Positions 1 through 6,968 of a stretch of 12,531 bases of DNA are shown piece after piece (within the stretch, counting starts at the first letter, position 1; the number at the start of each line of letters is the position of its first letter). Both the position numbers and the translations under genes were made by a program. The stretch comes from an uncultured Chthoniobacterales bacterium (GTDB lineage Bacteria; Verrucomicrobiota; Verrucomicrobiae; Chthoniobacterales; UBA10450). The notes under the pieces were generated by a model. The model did not search any database, was not told the DNA's origin, and saw only the letters and a list, made by a program, of their open reading frames with translations. The stretch covers positions 1 to 12,531 of the forward strand of contig CATPCN010000001.1 of assembly GCA_955652855.1 (NCBI GenBank), in the 5' to 3' direction.

Positions 1-411
1 AACCAGTTGGTTGCGTGCTTTCCTTCGGGGGCCAAGGCCAAATCTACTCGTCGTGCGTGCCTGGTTGTATCGCATCGACCGGAGTGCGGCGGCATGCCCG
101 CGCCGCTCGGACTCGTGAGTGTCTGGGCTTCGCCCCGAATCGGACAGGAACAGCGCCAGTTGGTCGACTTCGTGTACGTGTGGCGCACCGTAGAAGCGTT
201 CGTCGGCTTCCCATACAGCGTTTACGGCTCAATCCGGTTCGCCCAGACGCTGCTACAACAAACTAACGAGCGTCTGCGGGAGATAAGGGGATCGCAGGAA
301 CAGGAGCTGCGCCTAGGCGAGCTAACGTACGTCGCCCTCAGTCTGCACATGCGTGTGGACGGCGTCCATCGTCGCATCGCAAAGCGGATCGTCGATAAAT
401 CGAGTGACTAG
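1..411 (+). CDS. Thymidylate synthase-fold protein, divergent, C-terminal part (cut by left edge)
   Basis: The frame is open from base 1, so the true start lies left of the window; 136 residues remain. The order of features follows thymidylate synthase: an Arg-Arg pair (residues 17-18) where TS binds the dUMP phosphate from the other subunit; a strand-turn-strand segment around PAPLG (33-37) where TS has PCH; then WRTVEAFVGFPYS (61-73), which aligns with the TS block QRSxDVFLGLPFN; a helix; and a late LSLHMR segment aligning with the TS GDxHLY segment. Arg62 and the His are kept. The nucleophilic Cys is replaced by Pro or Leu, the catalytic-site Asp by Glu, the dUMP-binding Asn by Ser and the Tyr after His by Arg. 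It is therefore probably not a working dTMP synthase; it may bind another nucleotide or be structural. The stop overlaps the next gene by 8 bases, so they are likely co-translated. The fold call is my alignment by eye; family membership is fairly sure, function is unknown. Confidence 0.62.
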   Translation, partial: NQLVACFPSGAKAKSTRRACLVVSHRPECGGMPAPLGLVSVWASPRIGQEQRQLVDFVYVWRTVEAFVGFPYSVYGSIRFAQTLLQQTNERLREIRGSQEQELRLGELTYVALSLHMRVDGVHRRIAKRIVDKSSD

Positions 412-1162
412 CGCCACAGTTGTGCTGGCCGCCCAGGACGCGAAGACGCGCCAGGCACTGCAACTCCGTGATGCCGAATTAGTTTACGACGATGCGCACG
501 TGGCCATTCTGCGCGTGGCCGCTCTGAGCGGCCAGCTTGAAGCGCGCCTAGCCGCGATGAATCTTGTGCGCGTTTTCGAAACTACATACATAAGCCACCT
601 AAACTCGGACCAGAAGAGGCAGGAATTGGTTGCGGCATTCTTCGATTGGCTCGGCGTCGACTACGATAAACAAATCGATGCCGCCCGGAATCGCGCTTGC
701 TACGAGTCGCTCTTTCAGACAGCGCGCTCAGTGCTGGGGCAGCATCCCGGTAGTCGGGTCTTGCTGGACATTGGCTGCGGACCAGGAACGATCATTACTA
801 CCGACATACCTCGGCTTGTTCCAACAATTCTCGGCTACGACATTTCTGAGAAAATGTGCGACGAGGCGCGCCGGCGAGGATTGCACGTACTGTCAGACGA
901 AGAGTATGCCTCCAAGCGTACATGTGCGGACATTGCCTTAACTGTCTATGTGATGCACTACGAAGCAGGACAGCAGCAACTCCTCGATCGCATGTGTCAA
1001 CACGTGGCGGCGTCGGGTGTTTGGGCAATGAACTTTCACAAGGGCATTGGATTAGAGAGCTTCAACGCTCGGCTCCGTTCCAATTCTGCTCTGCACCTAC
1101 TCGAGGAAGTCGACAATCCCTTGTTTGGCCCTATCCTGGTAGTCGGAAGCCGTGACCATTAA
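404..1162 (+). CDS. Class I SAM-dependent methyltransferase
   Basis: A 252-residue protein. SAM-binding motif I is LLDIGCGPGT at residues 120-129, and the acidic residue ending strand 2 is Asp146 in GYDIS. This is the Rossmann-type class I methyltransferase fold. The first ~110 residues are helical and not recognised. The C-terminal part, after VYVMHY, continues as a normal small-molecule methyltransferase core, with no DPPY or similar DNA-methylase motif, so the substrate is more likely a small molecule, nucleotide or protein than DNA adenine. I chose the GTG at 404 because it overlaps the stop of the upstream gene by 8 bases and removes a low-quality 17-residue extension from an alternative GTG at 353. 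The 3' end overlaps the DNA methylase gene by 11 bases, so the three genes form one operon. Substrate is unknown. Confidence 0.82.
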   Translation: MTSATVVLAAQDAKTRQALQLRDAELVYDDAHVAILRVAALSGQLEARLAAMNLVRVFETTYISHLNSDQKRQELVAAFFDWLGVDYDKQIDAARNRACYESLFQTARSVLGQHPGSRVLLDIGCGPGTIITTDIPRLVPTILGYDISEKMCDEARRRGLHVLSDEEYASKRTCADIALTVYVMHYEAGQQQLLDRMCQHVAASGVWAMNFHKGIGLESFNARLRSNSALHLLEEVDNPLFGPILVVGSRDH

Positions 1163-2873
1163 GCACCTGACCGTGATCGCTGAGTCGACGATTGCTGCAG
1201 CCAACTCACCTTGGTCCGGTGTGCCGCAACTGCTACCAACTATTGATGCCCTATCTGCCAAAGAGTTAGTGTCTGTTTGCCAGATCGAGCGCCTGCAGCG
1301 GCTTGTTGTCCGCGACGTTTCGTTGGGTGACCTTCCCCCCCTTCCTGATGACCTTTTTGTTCCGCCCGCGATCACTGCACTCGGATCGCGAACGTGCATC
1401 ATTTCTGGCGCCAACAACGATGTTTACCCTGCCGAGAAGCTTTGGTTGCAACTGCTGCCGAATTGGGTTGAACAAAGCGAGGGATTTCCCGTCGAGGGCG
1501 GCCGTTGGGCAGAGCAGGATTTGGAGGGCTACCGGGTTTACACGCTAGATAAGCACGTAGCGCACCGATTGTCAGAATGCGTCGCCCGGTATCGAAGATT
1601 CAGTGCAAGCCGTGGCGCACAGTTCGCACGGTCTGCGAATTACATGGGTTCCAAATCTGTATTGGCCAGCCAACTCGTCGACATTCTTGATACATTCGAG
1701 AATCCCGATACAGTCGTGCTGGACCTGATGTGTGGCTCTGGTGTCATGGCAGGCGCATTCGCCAAGTCGCACCGCACATTCGCGTCCGATGCGCAGTGGT
1801 TTTGTAGACTGCTCGGGCTAGTGCAAGGCGGAGGCATGACCCACCGGCGTGGTCTGGAGACCGCCGAGAAGGTCGTCAAGATGGCCCGCCAGCATTTCTC
1901 TCAGTTGTCAGCGGGCGTGATTCGGCGGATTGAAGACGAGGACCGTCTCCTAAACTCCGAGTTGACTGCATCCATGCACGAGAGTGCCTTCGCGCGCATG
2001 CGGGAACGCACTGTTGAATGGACGAGGCAGCACCTGGGAAGTTTGGATGCCGTGACAGACGCGGCGAGGCGCGGTGAGCTTTTCTCCCACTTGTACGCTG
2101 GCGTCTATTTCGGTGAAAGGCAGGCAGCCGAGTTGGACTGCTTGCGACGAGCGATCGACAGTATTGAGGACGATTCGGGCCGTGATTGGGCTCTGGGCGC
2201 CCTGGTATGTGCGGGAAGTGCCTGTGCGTACACCTATGGCGGACACTTCGCACAACCCAAGCTCGACATATCGGAGAACGGCAAGATTCGGGGTGACCTG
2301 CGCGAAGCCCTTCAGCAGCGATCGCTGTCGCTGACGCACGAATTTTTCGTCCGGTTGAGTAGCTTGGCCCAGGAAAGCGAAGAGATTCGGCACCCCGTTC
2401 GACTTGTGGAAGGCCCGTGGCAAGAAGCGATCGAAGCGGTCGCTGTGTTAGCCAAGGGCCAGCGGGTGTGCGTCTATGTGGACCCGCCGTACACGCGTGA
2501 TGAATACAGTCGCTACTACCATGTTCTCGAGGCCATTGTGCGCAACGTTCCCCAGGCGGTCTCAGGCAAGGGACGCCTCCCTGCCAGGGGCAGCCCTGGT
2601 CGCTTTGCTTCCCCATTCAGTGCGCGGCGATCGGACGTTGCCGAAAATGAAATCGCCGACGTTTTGACGGGCTGCTTGGGGCGGGGCTGGAGTTGCCTCT
2701 GGAGCTACTCCAACTCTGGAACTGCATCGGTCGCACATACCCTTGAACTTGTGGCCGATGGAGCGGGCGCGGTAGAGATCTTCAAGATGAACCACATCTA
2801 CAAAGCGCAAGGCAAGCGAATGGCCAAACACGTATCGGAGTATGGAGTCCACCTGCAGCCAGCCAAGCGTTGA
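1152..2873 (+). CDS. DNA adenine N6-methyltransferase (D12 class, DPPY type)
   Basis: A 573-residue protein starting at GTG 1152, inside the end of the previous gene (11-base overlap). Residues 163-170 (NYMGSKSV) match the motif X region of D12/Dam-type enzymes, residues 191-197 (DLMCGSG) are the SAM-binding motif I, and residues 444-447 are DPPY, the catalytic motif IV of adenine N6-methylases, followed by a Tyr-rich stretch (DEYSRYYHVLE). The order X-I-target recognition-IV is the alpha arrangement. About 245 residues separate motif I from DPPY, so the target-recognition region is large. The first ~150 residues are an extra domain with no motif I recognise. The protein is roughly twice the size of Dam. 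It would methylate adenine in a specific DNA site. No restriction endonuclease is visible in the window, so it could be a solitary methylase, part of a restriction or modification system continuing to the left, or the modifying arm of the three-gene module. The enzyme class is sure; the recognition site is not readable. Confidence 0.88.
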   Translation: MTIKHLTVIAESTIAAANSPWSGVPQLLPTIDALSAKELVSVCQIERLQRLVVRDVSLGDLPPLPDDLFVPPAITALGSRTCIISGANNDVYPAEKLWLQLLPNWVEQSEGFPVEGGRWAEQDLEGYRVYTLDKHVAHRLSECVARYRRFSASRGAQFARSANYMGSKSVLASQLVDILDTFENPDTVVLDLMCGSGVMAGAFAKSHRTFASDAQWFCRLLGLVQGGGMTHRRGLETAEKVVKMARQHFSQLSAGVIRRIEDEDRLLNSELTASMHESAFARMRERTVEWTRQHLGSLDAVTDAARRGELFSHLYAGVYFGERQAAELDCLRRAIDSIEDDSGRDWALGALVCAGSACAYTYGGHFAQPKLDISENGKIRGDLREALQQRSLSLTHEFFVRLSSLAQESEEIRHPVRLVEGPWQEAIEAVAVLAKGQRVCVYVDPPYTRDEYSRYYHVLEAIVRNVPQAVSGKGRLPARGSPGRFASPFSARRSDVAENEIADVLTGCLGRGWSCLWSYSNSGTASVAHTLELVADGAGAVEIFKMNHIYKAQGKRMAKHVSEYGVHLQPAKR

Positions 2874-3046
2874 CGTTATACAACTCGTGCTAGCGCACCA
2901 TTCCTAAGTAGCTTATTTTTGGGAAATCGCATTTGTCGAAAGCAATGGATTGCGCGATGCCATTCTAATTCGCGACCGGAGAATTCCGCCCCTGGCGGTG
3001 CGGGTGACTCGGTGACAGACCAAACGACGTGGCAATCGCGATCCAT

Positions 3047-3088
3047 TCCTTTCCGCAACGCTCCCCACGTGCCCGCTCCTTTCCGCAA
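3047..3088. repeat. 12-bp direct repeat, 30-bp spacing
   Basis: The 12-mer tcctttccgcaa occurs at 3047-3058 and again, identical, at 3077-3088. It lies just upstream of the stem-loop at 3096. It could be a protein-binding site or chance; there are only two copies. Confidence 0.45.
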
Positions 3089-3095
3089 ACAACAG

Positions 3096-3117
3096 GGCCG
3101 ACGGAGCATCGTCGGCC
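3096..3117. terminator. Perfect 8-bp GC-rich stem-loop, possible terminator
   Basis: GGCCGACG (3096-3103) pairs perfectly with CGTCGGCC (3110-3117) across a 6-base loop. It lies 222 bases after the DNA methylase stop. No T-run follows on the plus strand and no clear one precedes it for the minus strand, so an intrinsic terminator is not proven; it could instead be part of an RNA structure or an inverted-repeat operator. Confidence 0.35.
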
Positions 3118-3126
3118 TGAAGTAGG

Positions 3127-3160
3127 TGGTGGAGAGGCGGCAGATCGAACTCTCGACCTT
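3127..3160 (-). other. Degenerate tRNA 3'-end-like sequence (possible attachment-site remnant)
   Basis: Read on the minus strand, this stretch ends in CCTCTCCACCA and contains a TTCGATC T-loop-like heptamer at the right distance from the CCA, as in the 3' end of a tRNA. The would-be T-stem (gagag against tgccg) does not pair, and I could not fold a D-arm or anticodon arm upstream, so it is not a working tRNA. Such 3' ends are left behind when integrative elements use tRNA genes as attachment sites. It may also be coincidence. Confidence 0.25.
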
Positions 3161-3208
3161 CACTCGGTGGCGTGAGTACGAGCAGCGTGCCAAGACTCTA
3201 GAGCTCCA

Positions 3209-3240
3209 ACTCGCAACCGTTTACGCGTTGTGTTGCGAGT
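3209..3240. other. Perfect 9-bp inverted repeat / stem-loop
   Basis: ACTCGCAAC (3209-3217) pairs perfectly with GTTGCGAGT (3232-3240) around a 14-base loop that itself contains the self-complementary acgcgt. There is no T-run, so a terminator is unlikely. It could be a regulator site or a structured RNA element. Confidence 0.4.
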
Positions 3241-3683
3241 AGGCCGTGGTTGGGCAGTCTTCCGCTTGCGGCGAGAAGCGGTCGCTCGGTCGGCAGCCAT
3301 TTCGGGGCCCGCTGGCGAAGGCTGGCGATGTGCGAAAAGTGCGGTTGACCGCGACTACCTTCGGCGTTTGTCAGACGATTATCCAGAGGGGAGAGAGTAG
3401 CAGCGGCGACAGCGGTCGCCTCGGCCTTGGCCCCTTGTGTCCTGTTGGTAAGGCCACCAAGACGATGTGCCGCCGGCGCTCGTCAAGGGGTCCTTGTGCG
3501 TCACAGTGATTCTGTCGCGGTCGTCGGCGATTCCGCCCGTCGTTGCACCCTCCTTTAGCACGAAATCCCGATCGTTACGTGCTGTCTGCAATTGATTGCC
3601 CCACGTGCCGTTAAACTTCCTATCCGTGAATGACCGTTGTACACTTTGTCGCGTTCAATCGATGACTCGCCTATGGAGAACGC

Positions 3684-4064
3684 ATGACAGCTTCGAAAAG
3701 CAAGCATGCCGCCGACAGTCCATTAGTGCTGCCGGTAATCGCGGGCAAACACGGTTCGCGCGAGACGATTGTCGTTTCCGGCACCCTCGTCGCTGTCGTG
3801 CCTCAACTGGCGACCAAGGGCCCTGCAGCCGATCGGATTCGAGCCCTGGCCGAAAAACTCGACAAGGAAGGAAAGCTCGACAAGACTGAGCTTGATACGA
3901 TCCTCACCGACGATGAGGTGATGTACATCGTGGTGGGGAAATGGCCCCCACCCACGATCTCGCCTGCCGAACCGCCGGTCCTGTCCGAGCGTGCGCAACA
4001 GCTCGTCGACGGGCTGCGCAAGCGTGACGTCGTGACGATGGTGCTCGGACCATGGCCGCCATGA
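3684..4064 (+). CDS. Hypothetical soluble protein with two GxWPP motifs
   Basis: A 126-residue protein of no family I recognise. The start at ATG 3684 is supported by GGAG (3675-3678) five bases upstream. There is no signal peptide and no membrane helix. Residues 23-46 look like a small beta region, 47-72 form a charged Lys/Asp/Glu-rich helix (LAEKLDKEGKLDK), and the protein has two similar segments ending in GKWPPP (85-90) and GPWPP (122-126), each preceded by a hydrophobic strand (MYIVV and VTMVL), suggesting an internal duplication. Its stop overlaps the start of the membrane protein in an ATGA arrangement, so the two are likely made together and may interact, for example as a cytoplasmic partner of the membrane protein. 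Confidence 0.68.
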   Translation: MTASKSKHAADSPLVLPVIAGKHGSRETIVVSGTLVAVVPQLATKGPAADRIRALAEKLDKEGKLDKTELDTILTDDEVMYIVVGKWPPPTISPAEPPVLSERAQQLVDGLRKRDVVTMVLGPWPP

Positions 4065-5170
4065 ACAAGATGAATGACATCACGGGGCTCGGTGGGGCGC
4101 CGGAACACCCAGCCTCGCACGTGGAACCTGCGCTGGAAGCGGGCGATGGTGCGCCGCCGCCGGTGCCGCAAGGTCCGGCGACCAACACGCAGCCGCAGAA
4201 TCCGCTTGCCACTCAGAATCCGCCTGCCGCTCAGAATCCGCCCACCGCCGAGAATGCGTCCGCCGCCCAGAATGGGTCCGTCGGGGACGCACCCGCAGAC
4301 GGCAAGGAACAGGGCTACTTCAAGTTGTGGCCCGCCAACGAGAAGGGCCTGCCGATCAGGTACGCCGCCGGTGCGACACCCGATCTCGCGGACGAGCACG
4401 CCGTCGAGATCTACATGGGTCCCAATCCGAACGGACCGCCCACCGTGCCGACGGACCAGGCCGCCTTGCAGGCGGACTTGGACAAGGTGCTGCGGACGAT
4501 TCAGCTGCTGTACAAACCGTCGGAAACCAATGCAACCGTTGCCGACAAGAAGGCATTTCGCAACTATTACGTGCGGCTGTTCTCGCTCGGTCAGCTCGGC
4601 CTCGAAGGTAAGGAGGTGGCGACATCCGTCGCAAGCGACGCGCTGAAACGCTTGACCGCCGACCTTATCGACGACCATGCAGGGCGCATCAAGAACGGGC
4701 ACTTGCGCACGCTCGGCATGCAGGCGTGCAAGCTGTCCCTGTGGTTCCTGGCCGTGTTCATCGCGCTCAGGGTATGGCCTGACCTAGCTACCAGTTTTTT
4801 CCAGTGGTTCGACGTCGACAGGATGATCCTGTCCAACTTCATGTTGTTGTGGGCCGGCTGCTTCCTCGGGGTATGGCTGTCGTACGGCGTACGCACCACG
4901 TCCTTCACGCTCAGAGATCTCACTATTACCGACAGCGATCGGCTCACGCCCTTCATCCGGCTCGTGTTCGCCGGTTTCCTGACGATGATCCTCGGACTGC
5001 TGTTCGTGCTGGGACTGGTCGAAGTCAAGATCGGCACCTATCCGATAACGAACATCGCCCACAACGCGACGCTTGCCTTCGCGATCGGCGTCTTCTGTGG
5101 ATTGAGCGAACTCGTGCTGCCGAACGCCGTCGCCAAGCGGGCAAGCGATTTCATCGGAAAGATCACATAG
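4061..5170 (+). CDS. Membrane protein with Pro/Ala-rich repeat N-terminus and four C-terminal helices
   Basis: A 369-residue protein with start at ATG 4061, which forms an ATGA overlap with the previous stop; ATG 4052 or 4070 are also possible, and none has a clear ribosome-binding site, so coupling is likely. Residues ~10-85 are Pro/Ala/Asn/Gln-rich and disordered-looking, with a six-residue repeat (see 4196-4285). Residues ~90-220 are a soluble, partly helical domain. Four hydrophobic helices follow at about 225-243, 256-278, 299-322 and 336-356. With an unstructured N-terminus and no signal peptide, the large N-terminal part is probably cytoplasmic. The helix layout near the C-terminus resembles the broken gene at 6418-6968, suggesting the two are related. 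I do not recognise the family and assign no function. Confidence 0.78.
   Translation: MNKMNDITGLGGAPEHPASHVEPALEAGDGAPPPVPQGPATNTQPQNPLATQNPPAAQNPPTAENASAAQNGSVGDAPADGKEQGYFKLWPANEKGLPIRYAAGATPDLADEHAVEIYMGPNPNGPPTVPTDQAALQADLDKVLRTIQLLYKPSETNATVADKKAFRNYYVRLFSLGQLGLEGKEVATSVASDALKRLTADLIDDHAGRIKNGHLRTLGMQACKLSLWFLAVFIALRVWPDLATSFFQWFDVDRMILSNFMLLWAGCFLGVWLSYGVRTTSFTLRDLTITDSDRLTPFIRLVFAGFLTMILGLLFVLGLVEVKIGTYPITNIAHNATLAFAIGVFCGLSELVLPNAVAKRASDFIGKIT
4196..4285 (+). repeat. Five tandem copies of an 18-bp coding repeat
   Basis: Units begin at 4196, 4214, 4232, 4250 and 4268, each starting cagaat or gagaat and coding for [Q/E]-N-[P/A/G]-x-x-x. The first three are closest (cagaatccgc plus variable end); the last two have drifted. 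The length is a multiple of three, so copy-number change keeps the membrane-protein frame open. It lies in the disordered linker of that protein (about residues 46-75). Confidence 0.85.
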
Positions 5171-5511
5171 CGGGCTGGCGCCCAGACTTGCCTCTACGGG
5201 ATCGCTCGGTTTCTGCAACCAGTATCTCCACGATACCCAAAGCCCGCGGTTCGCAGTCGCAATCGATGCGATGAGCAGGACCGGGCATCGCGCCAAAAAT
5301 TCCTGCAGAGCGATGGGCTCACGTCTCGCCTCGTGACCGCACTTCCCGTCGCCAGCGAAAGGAATGGTCGTCCATGAGAAAGTCTTGTTCATCGCCACGC
5401 TCGCGTGAGCGCTGGCGACGGCGGCTGCGGCGCAGGTGCCCGCCGAGCAATCCACTCCCGCGACGAGTGCGCCGGCACACCCTCCGATAGCCGGGCCGTC
5501 GACCTGTTAAA
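5171..5511. other. 341 bases without a recognisable gene
   Basis: The stretch lies between the membrane-protein stop and the IS5-type fragment. A long minus-strand frame (4784-5455) crosses it but mostly mirrors the membrane gene and has no domain I recognise. It may be the decayed part of the IS5-type element or the end of another lost gene. No clear terminator hairpin is visible after 5170. Confidence 0.4.
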
Positions 5512-5773
5512 GTTGATGGAGATCCTGGAGATCCGAAATGGCTTGGCGGTCGGCACGGTGGTCTCCGACGCCGACGGTGTTGGCGAACCGAACGCTGCGT
5601 TTGCGATGCTCGATGCGATACGAAGTACCCGCCGTCGCCATAGTTCCGGCGCGAACAAGGCCTACGACACGACTGACGTCGTGGCGGCCTGCCGCGAACG
5701 CGACATCACGCCGCACATTGTTCGCAATTGCACCCGTCGCGCCGACATGAGAACTGCTATCGAGCAAACGTGA
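5512..5773 (+). pseudogene. IS5/IS1182-type DDE transposase fragment
   Basis: From about 5512 the frame reads like the middle of an IS5-type transposase: a segment RNGLAVGTVVSDADG matching the usual NRHGLVVDA-type block, then an alanine-rich helix, then GANKAYDTTDVVAACRERDITPHI, matching GADKGYD...VTPHVA of these transposases, and a TRRA stretch where the family has NRRSAID. It stops at 5773, before the C-terminal part with the last catalytic Glu. The N-terminal half is missing; upstream frame residues 5405-5511 do not match. The Asp of GADK, a catalytic residue in the family, is Asn here. It is therefore a dead fragment. The assignment to IS5 against IS1182 is uncertain. Confidence 0.6.
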
Positions 5774-6420
5774 ATGGCGTTTTCAATGCTAGATCCTATA
5801 ATCGCATTCCATGCACAGGCAGCGCATAGTCGCACGTCCAAGGACCGCTTCACGCCCTGAGGTAGTCCGTCAAGCGTTTTGCGCAGTTCGATGAAGCTGT
5901 TTGAGCAAGGGGGAGCCGCGCTGCCGCAACGCGTTGAGATATGTTGATTCGTCGTAGGGTATGCCGGCTTGCCAGCAGCGGTAAAGAATGCGGATCCACT
6001 TGAAGGCCAGCGCACGTACCGCCGCTTGGTGGGAGCTGCCCCTGTCGCGCTGCTGCCGATAGTAGACGCCAGCCCAGAAGGATTTGTTAATAGTCTGTCC
6101 GGCCCATTCCACAAAGGTCTGCCGGACAAACGTCGGGCATTGCCACCGCCAATGCACCCAACGCTTCTTGCCGCTGCGCTCCGTGACGGGTGCAATGCCG
6201 GAGTACTTCTGGAGTTCATCGGCGCTCATGAAGCGCTCGCGCTGTTCACCGAAGGCGGCGAGCAGACGTGGCGCCAGGTGTGGACCGGCTCCCGGTAACG
6301 GGCTGAATAGCGCGTAATCCGGAAGGGTGGCGGCCACGGCGGCGATCTGCCGGTCAAAGCGATCGATGGCTTGGAGGGTGACACCCAGTTGCTCGACCAG
6401 CACCAATCCGACCAACAACG
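5774..6420 (-). mobile_element. Remnant of an IS110-family insertion sequence
   Basis: The block includes the truncated transposase and about 96 noncoding bases after its stop (5774-5869), which would be the 3' flank of the element. The other side of the element is missing: at ~6416-6420 the homology to the transposase ends and the sequence changes into the membrane-protein frame. IS110 elements have no terminal inverted repeats, so I cannot set exact borders. Whether a bridge-RNA region was kept cannot be seen. Confidence 0.6.
5870..6418 (-). pseudogene. IS110-family transposase, 5'-truncated
   Basis: A 182-residue minus-strand frame holds only the C-terminal Transposase_20 half. Diagnostic segments are the PLPGAGPHLAPRLLAAFG block (PGAG at 42-45), YSGIAPV (72-78) and ERSGKK (80-85), whose Ser is the likely catalytic serine of the family, followed by the usual FVRQTFVEWAG and conserved RALAFKWIRILYRCW segments. 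IS110 transposases are ~340-400 residues with an N-terminal RuvC-like DEDD domain; that domain is absent. The apparent TTG start at 6418 is only the first start codon after the break, and the minus frame hits a stop at ~6434-6436 inside the neighbouring gene sequence. It cannot be an active recombinase. Confidence 0.85.
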
Positions 6421-6968
6421 CGAAAATTGCGATTTACCTTGACAACTACAGTCGCGGCGGACCTAACAGTGGTGGTCACACGAACGTTCCAGTCGCCGCA
6501 TCGGCGGTCGACTTGAGTAAATTGGACGTCAGGTCGTTGCTTGCGCTATACATCACTGATCTGCAGCAGTTCAATTCGACGATCAACGTAGCATTCGACC
6601 CCCTTAGCCCGAACGACTATTCCTACAATATCGTTCTCTTGCAGGATGGCATGCGTTTTTTGGGATCTTGGGTGTTACCGGCGCTGTATGGGATGTTAGG
6701 TGCCGTGATTTTCCATATGCGGCGACTATTAGATCCCAATCTACCCAATCCGACGTTGCTCCGATTCATGTATCGCATCGTGCTTGGTGGATTTGCGGGC
6801 ATTATCCTCGTGTGGTTTTGGACTCCGTCAACGCCAGCGCATTCCGTGGCCGAATTTGCTCCGCTTACCTCCTTCGGCCTCGCCTTTTTGGTTGGCTTTA
6901 GTACCGACGTGTTCTTTCAGGCGCTGGATCGTCTTGTTAGCTACTTATCGAGCGCGATTGCGAAGTAA
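6418..6968 (+). pseudogene. 3' fragment of a multi-helix membrane protein gene, cut by IS110 debris
   Basis: The frame from ~6418 to the stop at 6968 (about 182 residues) codes for a soluble segment followed by three hydrophobic helices (about nt 6650-6720, 6765-6830 and 6865-6945) and a short amphipathic tail. Upstream of ~6418 the same frame (from 6327) reads antisense through the transposase, so that ORF start is artificial and the original 5' half is lost. The layout helix-loop-FMYRIVLGGFAGII-loop-SFGLAFLVGFSTDVFF resembles the last helices of the intact 369-residue protein (FIRLVFAGFLTMILG ... LAFAIGVFCGLSELV), so I infer a shared superfamily. The fragment is probably not expressed as a working protein. 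Confidence 0.72.

Larger units (their letters stand above)
2874..3683. other. 810-base stretch without a convincing gene
   Basis: No frame in this stretch shows a recognisable domain; the open frames at 3246-3509 (+), 2876-3193 (-) and 3379-3591 (-) have the composition of out-of-frame shadows. It holds a 12-bp direct repeat, two perfect stem-loops and a tRNA-like 3' end on the minus strand, each listed separately. The last ~60 bases must contain the promoter of the gene at 3684. It may be an old boundary between the methylase operon and the following genes, or hold a small RNA. Confidence 0.5.

Noticed and set aside
353..403. Earlier GTG start for the SAM methyltransferase
   Set aside because: It would lengthen the overlap with the upstream gene to 59 bases, and the added residues look unlike coding sequence.
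1876..2616. Minus-strand frame (246 residues) inside the DNA methylase gene
   Set aside because: The plus frame carries motif X, motif I and DPPY; the minus frame is a shadow.
3405..3420. 6-bp hairpin GGCGAC/GTCGCC
   Set aside because: Stems of this length are expected by chance in GC-rich DNA, and no T-run follows.
4196..4285. Possible CRISPR-like spacing of the 18-bp repeats
   Set aside because: The units are directly adjacent with no spacers and lie in a coding frame.
3803..4702. Long minus-strand frame (299 residues) across the soluble/membrane gene pair
   Set aside because: It is antisense to two well-supported plus genes with an ATGA overlap; it is rich in Arg/Gly repeats made by mirrored codons, and has no domain.
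6327..6417. Extension of the broken membrane gene back to 6327
   Set aside because: These codons are antisense to the IS110 transposase, so the start is artificial.
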